Source: Bacteroidota bacterium
GTDB taxonomy: Bacteria; Bacteroidota; Bacteroidia; B-17B0; Aurantibacillaceae
DNA: 64,000 bases
Assembly: GCA_016702705.1 (NCBI GenBank)
Contig: JADJDM010000018.1
Location: 1-64,000, forward strand
Reading direction: 5' to 3'
Position numbers and translations under genes: made by a program. This document shows positions 58,836-64,000 of this stretch, piece after piece. Every line of letters starts with the position of its first letter. The stretch's first letter is position 1. The notes beneath the pieces are model-generated. The model saw only the letters and a program-made list of their open reading frames with translations. It made no database searches and was not told the origin of the DNA.

Positions 58836-61007
58836 TTAAGCCTTTGTTACCTTGCCCTGCTTAATGAATTTAGCTGATTTTACGCTATAATAGTACACAC
58901 CAGAACTCAAATCAGCTATATCCAATTTAATTTGCTTGCCTGCTAATTGTTGAGAGAACACTACTTGTCCTAAATTATTAAGGATTTCAATACTTGAATC
59001 ATCCAAAGAGGTTTCGCTTTCTATGGTCAAATAATCTGAAAAAGGATTAGGGTATAACTTTAAACCAGTTAATTGTGCTATATTATTGATTCCAATACTA
59101 GATGGTGATTTAATATTTGAACGAGTAGTATTGATTGCACCGCGGGTTGGCTCACAAGACACAGCCCAATTAACTTCTACCCTATAGCGTGCATTTGGAT
59201 AAAGAGCGAAGTCAACATCGGTGTATCCAAATTGATTGCCCGTAGTACTTCCGATTAATACAAATGGTCCAGAACCATTATTGTCGCGTAAAATATTATA
59301 ACCATTAACTGGATTAGCTGTTCCTTCGATTGAATAGGCTGTCCATGAAAGAATACCATTCCCCAAATAATTTAACCAAATAGTATTATGATATAATCCT
59401 AAACTACTTTCTGTTCCACAAGTATCGATGGTAGCTAACTTATACCTGAAGCCTGTAGTATTTGGATTGGCCCCAAAATCGTGATACTCACTTAAACTAT
59501 CATATGGAACTTTGGCAATAGTTTGATAGGTATTAGTTGTGATTTCGCGTTTAACAACAAATGTATCAGTAACAAACGCCATTGTTTTATCCCAATAAAT
59601 TACATTGTGATTACCTGTTAATGAATCTACAGTAACAGAACATAGTTGTTGAATATCAGGAGTTGTTGCCTTTACAAAAACAGTATCATCGCTAATATTC
59701 CCAAGATCATCGGTTGCTGATATTCTAATCATTGTAGAACCATAATTACCCGAATTAAAATCAAACGTCATTAATCTATTTGTACCCGAGCCAGAAAAAC
59801 TAATACTTGCATTACTAATTAAGCTTGTATTTGAAGAAGAGCCGGATAAAATTACTGTAGAAGGAGTTTCATCTTGTAATGTAAGAGATACTTGATTTCC
59901 AATTGTATTATTACAAAACGTTGCACTATCTTGAACAATTAATACAGGCGAGTTATTTAATACGTCCCACTTTACAACAGTAATTTTCCTATCAGATACT
60001 CTTCGCATAATAGCAAAAACTGTATCTCCAATAATGGTCATACTCGTATTATCCACAACATCTGTTACCAATGTAGCAGCTGCATAATTAATCCAATTAG
60101 ATACTCCATCAAAACGTTTACATTTAGCAAAATTATTTTCCTGATAAATAATTACTGGCACTCCATACATAAAATCCATCTCAACAAAATAAGGAATTGA
60201 ACCTGTTGAAACAACTGATGAAGACCCAATATCCAGCCAAGTATTATTTGTTAACTTCTTAACTGCCAACGTAAAACTTGGTGAGTTAAAATGTACTAAA
60301 GCGTAAAGTTCATTTGTAATAGGATTGACTTTAAGCGACATCTGCGGTGTACCTGAAACATTTATTCCTAATGAAGTATGAAAAGTCCATGTACCATTAA
60401 AATATTTATACATTTTTAGAGATGAATTTTCGTGTAACAACACAAACAAACTATCGCCCCATTGCGCCATATATGAATTGGTTGCACAGGAACCTGTTGC
60501 AATAAATGTGGATGAACTGTAAATCCAATTATTCGCACCAACGCATTTAGCAAAATTCATTCTATTGGACAAATTTGGCTCTACAAAGGAAACGAACAAA
60601 GTATCTTTATAAACTATTGGATAAATACCAGTACCATTATTGGCAGCAGGCAATCCTAACGAATCCCAATGCCCATTTTTATACATAGAAACTCGAGGAT
60701 CTAAGTCAATATCTCTATAACTAAAATAAACCGAATCATTATAGTTAATCATTCGTGAAAAATAGGAATGTCCTTTAACAAAATTAGGCTGCCCAAATTG
60801 TTGCCAAGCTCCGTTCTCATAAATATATGAATCAACTAAACTATCCAATGCGCTACCAAAAGTAACTAAGGGTTTATTTTGATAATTAATTATTCGAGGG
60901 AAAGTTCTTTGTTCATCTGAAAACCAAGAAGTGCCAACGGGCGTCCATTGAGAAAATGAACTAATTGAATAAAAAAAGGCGATTAAGAAGGTGATTTTTA
61001 GTTTCAT
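58836..61007 (-). CDS. Secreted protein with T9SS type A sorting domain
   Basis: 723 residues. Signal peptide MKLKITFLIAFFYSISSFS. Residues about 20-340 look like a beta-propeller by recurring motifs (QKPLVTFGSALDSLVDSYIY; YNDSVYFSYRDIDLDPRVSM; FMYGVPVIIYQENNFAKCKR). From about 355 to 625 are Ig/fibronectin-like parts (RVEVNWAVSCEPTRG). The tail LKLYPNPFSDYLTIESETSL ... SSGVYYYSVKSAKFIKQGKV is a type A T9SS domain. It follows the orphan LuxR gene by 6 bp, and the pair is under the shared operator at 61255-61270, so its expression is probably set by the adjacent two-component system. Confidence 0.85.
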   Translation of the reverse strand: MKLKITFLIAFFYSISSFSQWTPVGTSWFSDEQRTFPRIINYQNKPLVTFGSALDSLVDSYIYENGAWQQFGQPNFVKGHSYFSRMINYNDSVYFSYRDIDLDPRVSMYKNGHWDSLGLPAANNGTGIYPIVYKDTLFVSFVEPNLSNRMNFAKCVGANNWIYSSSTFIATGSCATNSYMAQWGDSLFVLLHENSSLKMYKYFNGTWTFHTSLGINVSGTPQMSLKVNPITNELYALVHFNSPSFTLAVKKLTNNTWLDIGSSSVVSTGSIPYFVEMDFMYGVPVIIYQENNFAKCKRFDGVSNWINYAAATLVTDVVDNTSMTIIGDTVFAIMRRVSDRKITVVKWDVLNNSPVLIVQDSATFCNNTIGNQVSLTLQDETPSTVILSGSSSNTSLISNASISFSGSGTNRLMTFDFNSGNYGSTMIRISATDDLGNISDDTVFVKATTPDIQQLCSVTVDSLTGNHNVIYWDKTMAFVTDTFVVKREITTNTYQTIAKVPYDSLSEYHDFGANPNTTGFRYKLATIDTCGTESSLGLYHNTIWLNYLGNGILSWTAYSIEGTANPVNGYNILRDNNGSGPFVLIGSTTGNQFGYTDVDFALYPNARYRVEVNWAVSCEPTRGAINTTRSNIKSPSSIGINNIAQLTGLKLYPNPFSDYLTIESETSLDDSSIEILNNLGQVVFSQQLAGKQIKLDIADLSSGVYYYSVKSAKFIKQGKVTKA

Positions 61008-61013
61008 GATTAT

Positions 61014-61208
61014 TTATTTTTTAGCGATTGCTTGCGTTCTACTTTTAACATTTAATTTAATATAAATACTTTTTAATTGGGTCTTAACTGTATTTAAACT
61101 AACATTGCGTGCGTTTGCAATTTCTTCATTGCTTAAGCCCTCACACAAAAGCGAATAAACTTCCAATTCCGTTTCTGTTAATTTATCTGATATCTTATTT
61201 ATACTCAT
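61014..61208 (-). CDS. Stand-alone LuxR-type DNA-binding domain protein
   Basis: 64 residues from the ATG at 61206-61208 (MSINKISDKLTETELEVYSL). A longer frame to 61292 would read through the operator and promoter, so it is rejected. The whole protein is one LuxR/GerE HTH: LCEGLSNEEIANARNVSLNT then VKTQLKSIYIKLNVKSRTQA. It lacks a receiver domain. It resembles the output domain of the response regulator at 63148 (NTIKTHLKNIFIKLDITSR). It is the first gene of an operon with the T9SS gene at 58836-61007. It may compete with or assist the response regulator at the shared operator; this is inferred. Confidence 0.85.
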   Translation of the reverse strand: MSINKISDKLTETELEVYSLLCEGLSNEEIANARNVSLNTVKTQLKSIYIKLNVKSRTQAIAKK

Positions 61209-61224
61209 AGTTAAATTGATAGTG

Positions 61225-61270
61225 TAAAAGTATAGTAAGCAAACTACAGGCGCTTCACCCTTTCGGGTGA
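61225..61270 (-). promoter_or_regulatory. Operator TCACCC-N4-GGGTGA and promoter of the orphan LuxR/T9SS operon
   Basis: On the minus strand the palindrome TCACCCGAAAGGGTGA occupies 61255-61270. It is followed after 23 nt by ACTTTT, part of a -7 element TACTTTTA (61225-61232), and the ATG is 23 nt after the A of ACTTTT. A 29-nt block including AAAA before and GCCTGT after the palindrome is conserved with 63780-63825. Confidence 0.75.
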
Positions 61271-61331
61271 TTTTCGATTTATTGCTTACCACAAACTCAA
61301 ATAAAAATATTTGTCTATATTTATCTCACTT

Positions 61332-63140
61332 ATGCGTTTATTCAGGCTTATAAATTATTGCTTTTTAATTTTACTCTTATCAGCAAAAACTGGCTGGAGT
61401 CAAGATAAAGGGAAAATTGATAAGTGTTTTGAAACTATTAAAAAAGGTGTTCAAGACACCAACTTAATCATTGCTTATAACGAACTTGCTACCGAATTTT
61501 TAGGGAGTGCAGATGAAAAAGCAAAAACTTATGGCTACAATGCATTAGAACTTTCTAAAAAACTAAAACACCCATATTTAACATCTTGGTCATACAATAT
61601 TATTGGATTAAGTTATGATTATTTAGGCAAGCCAGATAGTGCGCTCTACAATTACCAACAAGCAATTTCTATTAAACAAAAATTAAATGACTATGATGGC
61701 TTAGGGGCAGTTAATATGAATATTGGTGTTATGTATTATTATCAAAACGACAATATAAATGCAATTAAGTATTACAATAAGTCAATTGAATATTACAAAA
61801 AAGCAAACAATCAAAACAAAATAGCTGGAGTACTTAACAATATTGGAATAATCTATCGTCAAGATAAAAAATACAATGAGGCGCTTGCTATATTTCAACA
61901 AGCATACGATATTAAAAAGAAAACATTTGATACAACAGGAATGGCAAATGCATTGGGGAATTTAGGTGTAGTTTACCAATACATGGGCGACTACAAAAAA
62001 GCTGAATTGCACCACCTTCAATCGATGGTTTTAGATAGCATTAAAGGAAACAAGTACAATTTAGTTTCTTCATACATTAGCCTTGCAGAATTAAATTTCT
62101 ACTTAAACAACACTAATAAAACCAAAATTAGTTTAGAGAAAGCAATAGCACTTGCAAACACTATTAATGCAATTCACTACTTAGATGATGCATACAAGGT
62201 ATACACACAACACGATAGTGCTATTGGGGATTATAAAGCCGCGTACTTTCATTTACAACAATTTAATAAGTACAATGACCAAATTCTTAAAGAAGATAGG
62301 CTTAAACAAATGGATAAGCTCGAAACTATATTTAGCACAAAAGAAAAGGAGCAACAGATTAAATTGCTAAATGCAAATTCTGAATTAACTGACTTAAAAA
62401 TTAAAAAGCAGAACAATCAACTCATGTTTTTTATAAGTATTTCCGCATTATTAATATTACTGCTAATTGCCATTATTTGGGTTTACAAAAAAACACGTAA
62501 ACAACAAAAGGAATTACAATTTAAGAATGAATTAATCAATAGAGCCTTATCTGAAAAAGACATGCTATTAAAAGAAATTCATCATCGCGTAAAGAATAAT
62601 TTGCAAATCATATCCAGTTTACTAAGCATTCAATCTCGTTATATAAAAGATGAAAAAGCGCTGGAAGCTATTAATGAAAGTAAAGAAAGGGTAAATGCTA
62701 TTTCTTTGCTTCATCAAGAAATATATCAAAACGATGTGCTGAAATTAATTAATGCAAAAGTATATTTAGAAAACCTAATTCAAAGAATAAAGGATACATT
62801 TAATCCAGAAAACACTATTAAAATAAAAACCGACATTGACCAAATAGAATTAGACATTGACCAATTAATACCAATTGGCTTAATTGTTAATGAATTGCTT
62901 ACAAACGCATACAAGTATGGAACTACAAATAAAAACCCCGAAATTAATTTCAGTTTTAAAGAAGAAAATGGATTCATTTCACTTTCTATAAAAGACAATG
63001 GCATAGGAATTGATTCTGAAAAATTAGCAAATAAAACAGACTCCCTTGGATTTAAACTTGTAAAAACATTTACGTTGAAATTAAAAGGAGAATTAAAAAT
63101 AGCTGACGAAGCGGGCACACTTATCAATATAACTTTTTAA
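61332..63140 (+). CDS. TPR sensor histidine kinase (HisKA_2 type)
   Basis: 602 residues from the ATG at 61332 (MRLFRLINYCFLILLLSAKT, signal peptide). Residues about 30-310 are TPR repeats (ALYNYQQAISIKQKLNDYDG; NAIKYYNKSIEYYKKANNQN; YNEALAIFQQAYDIKKKTFD), probably periplasmic or surface-exposed. One membrane helix (LMFFISISALLILLLIAIIW) follows, then HisKA_2 with the phospho-acceptor His in LKEIHHRVKNNLQIISSLLS, and HATPase with the N box in LIVNELLTNAYKYG and SIKDNGIGID. It likely transfers phosphate to the response regulator 7 bp downstream. The signal sensed is unknown. Confidence 0.92.
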   Translation: MRLFRLINYCFLILLLSAKTGWSQDKGKIDKCFETIKKGVQDTNLIIAYNELATEFLGSADEKAKTYGYNALELSKKLKHPYLTSWSYNIIGLSYDYLGKPDSALYNYQQAISIKQKLNDYDGLGAVNMNIGVMYYYQNDNINAIKYYNKSIEYYKKANNQNKIAGVLNNIGIIYRQDKKYNEALAIFQQAYDIKKKTFDTTGMANALGNLGVVYQYMGDYKKAELHHLQSMVLDSIKGNKYNLVSSYISLAELNFYLNNTNKTKISLEKAIALANTINAIHYLDDAYKVYTQHDSAIGDYKAAYFHLQQFNKYNDQILKEDRLKQMDKLETIFSTKEKEQQIKLLNANSELTDLKIKKQNNQLMFFISISALLILLLIAIIWVYKKTRKQQKELQFKNELINRALSEKDMLLKEIHHRVKNNLQIISSLLSIQSRYIKDEKALEAINESKERVNAISLLHQEIYQNDVLKLINAKVYLENLIQRIKDTFNPENTIKIKTDIDQIELDIDQLIPIGLIVNELLTNAYKYGTTNKNPEINFSFKEENGFISLSIKDNGIGIDSEKLANKTDSLGFKLVKTFTLKLKGELKIADEAGTLINITF

Positions 63141-63147
63141 ACAAAAC

Positions 63148-63771
63148 ATGCATAAAGACCTTAAAATATTAATTGTAGAAGATGAACCTTTGATAGCGGA
63201 GGACATTTTAGGTTTTTTAGAAACTGCAGGTTTTAGCAATATTTCAATCGTTTATGATTACGAGAGTGCTGCTTTGGTATTAGAACAAGAATTAGTAGAA
63301 ATTGTTTTACTTGATATTAATTTAGAAGGTGAATTAAACGGAATGGATGTTGCAAAAAAAATAAACAAGGAACATCACTTGCCTTTTATCTTCATTACTT
63401 CTTATTCAGATTCGGCAACAATCAAGGAAGTAAAAGAATTGCACCCAGTTGGATACATTGTAAAACCTTTTAATGGCAAGGAAATTCCAGCAGTTTTAGA
63501 ATTAGGCTATGAATTATTTTACACTTTCATGGGTAAAGGAAGTGATTTTGAAATTGAGAAGCTTAATAAATTTGCATCCGAACCCTTAACGCAGAAAGAA
63601 GTAGAAGTTTTATTGTGTATTGCCGAAGGAAAAAACAACAAGCAAGCTGCAGATAGTTTATTTGTTTCTGTAAATACAATTAAAACACATCTCAAAAACA
63701 TCTTCATTAAATTAGACATAACCTCTCGTTCTGAAGCAATCGTGTTATTAAATAAGGCCAAAACAAAATAA
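63148..63771 (+). CDS. LuxR/NarL-type response regulator
   Basis: 207 residues. Receiver domain: KILIVEDEPLIAEDILGFLE, phospho-acceptor Asp56 in IVLLDINLEGELNGMDVA, Thr/Ser in FIFITSYSDSATIKE and Lys in VGYIVKPFNGKEI. Linker about 125-145, then HTH: LTQKEVEVLLCIAEGKNNKQ and NTIKTHLKNIFIKLDITSRS. Partner of the TPR kinase. The operator at 61255 and 63780 are the natural candidates for its binding sites, since they flank this pair and share sequence and promoter spacing. Confidence 0.93.
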   Translation: MHKDLKILIVEDEPLIAEDILGFLETAGFSNISIVYDYESAALVLEQELVEIVLLDINLEGELNGMDVAKKINKEHHLPFIFITSYSDSATIKEVKELHPVGYIVKPFNGKEIPAVLELGYELFYTFMGKGSDFEIEKLNKFASEPLTQKEVEVLLCIAEGKNNKQAADSLFVSVNTIKTHLKNIFIKLDITSRSEAIVLLNKAKTK

Positions 63772-63779
63772 TTTCAAAA

Positions 63780-63825
63780 TCACCCAAAAGGGTGATAAGC
63801 CTGTTATAGAATTAAGAGACTTTTG
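63780..63825 (+). promoter_or_regulatory. Operator TCACCC-N4-GGGTGA and promoter of the gene at 63841
   Basis: TCACCCAAAAGGGTGA at 63780-63795, 23 nt, then ACTTTT within GACTTTTG (63818-63825; one mismatch to TAnnTTTG). Same layout as 61225-61270. A 29-nt block matches at 25 positions. Confidence 0.75.
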
Positions 63826-63840
63826 TAAAAACAAAATTTA

Positions 63841-64000
63841 TGAAAACCAAACTCTTAATCTTCTTCGCAAGTATCACATTTATTTCGCAAGCTCAAACGC
63901 TATCCAAAACTAATTTTATTAGCGATGGATACCCTATAACCGCTGGCTTCCCTACTAAAATAGACAAATCAACCAAACAATCAGTTAATGACACAGTACT
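63841..64000 (+). CDS. Secreted protein, N-terminal part only (runs off the window)
   Basis: The first 53 residues, starting MKTKLLIFFASITFISQAQ, a signal peptide, then TLSKTNFISDGYPITAGFPT. No domain can be named from this length. It is 69 bp after the response regulator and has the conserved operator and promoter of the orphan LuxR operon, so it should be a second target of the system. It may have a T9SS tail beyond the window. Confidence 0.75.

Noticed and set aside
61209..61292. Longer start of the orphan LuxR protein
   Set aside because: The extra 28 residues would be encoded by the operator and promoter, and the shorter start gives a complete HTH.

Overview
This is a low-GC (roughly one third G+C by eye) chromosomal segment from a member of the Bacteroidota. 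The diagnosis rests on type IX secretion (T9SS) type A C-terminal sorting domains, one gliding-motility-associated type B C-terminal domain, several TPR/PD40/OmpA envelope proteins resembling PorE, and promoters of the Bacteroidota form (TTTG, 18-20 nt, TAnnTTTG). I cannot place it below class. No rRNA, tRNA or CRISPR array was seen, and after re-annotation no gene-free stretch exceeds 300 bases.

Layout. 1-3.5 kb: broken phospholipase-D-like gene, two tandem secreted paralogues and a small T9SS protein. 3.5-9.2 kb: XRE regulator with a large palindrome, DUF2452, folE, a small CWC gene, a DUF234-type ATPase behind a duplicated promoter/operator, a GT39 membrane protein and ribD. 9.3 kb: a 127-bp palindromic repeat element. 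9.5-17.8 kb: NlpC/P60 lipoprotein, membrane protein, OmpH-like protein, MazG-like NTP pyrophosphohydrolase, MATE transporter, thioredoxin-fold protein, mtaB, peptide-binding lipoprotein. 18-32 kb: two giant secreted repeat proteins, then a PorE-like gene interrupted by a complete IS3-family element with a clear 4-bp target duplication. 32-36 kb: acpP-fabF-rnc and an orphan adenylation enzyme plus carrier protein. 36-45 kb: a T9SS subtilase, two more PorE-like proteins, mnmA and a MORN-repeat protein. 45-50.5 kb: DUF2339/DUF3999 pair and formimidoylglutamase. 50.5-51.9 kb: a DUF4143 ATPase bracketed by 39-bp direct repeats. 52-58.7 kb: an alpha-2-macroglobulin. 58.8-64 kb: a two-component system (TPR histidine kinase, LuxR-type response regulator) with a DNA-binding-only LuxR protein and two secreted-protein genes.

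Most interesting signal. The promoter of the orphan-LuxR/T9SS operon and that of the secreted gene at the right edge share a palindrome, TCACCCRAAAGGGTGA, inside a 29-nt conserved block. In both it sits exactly 23 nt from the -7-like element. The kinase and response regulator lie between them, so this looks like a small local signalling regulon controlling surface proteins.

Caution on frames. At least 15 genes carry single-base indels, nearly all in homopolymers, and in most cases the reading frame is restored exactly by correcting them. This looks like residual long-read error, densest at the left edge, rather than mass pseudogenisation. Coordinates below span the reconstructed genes.
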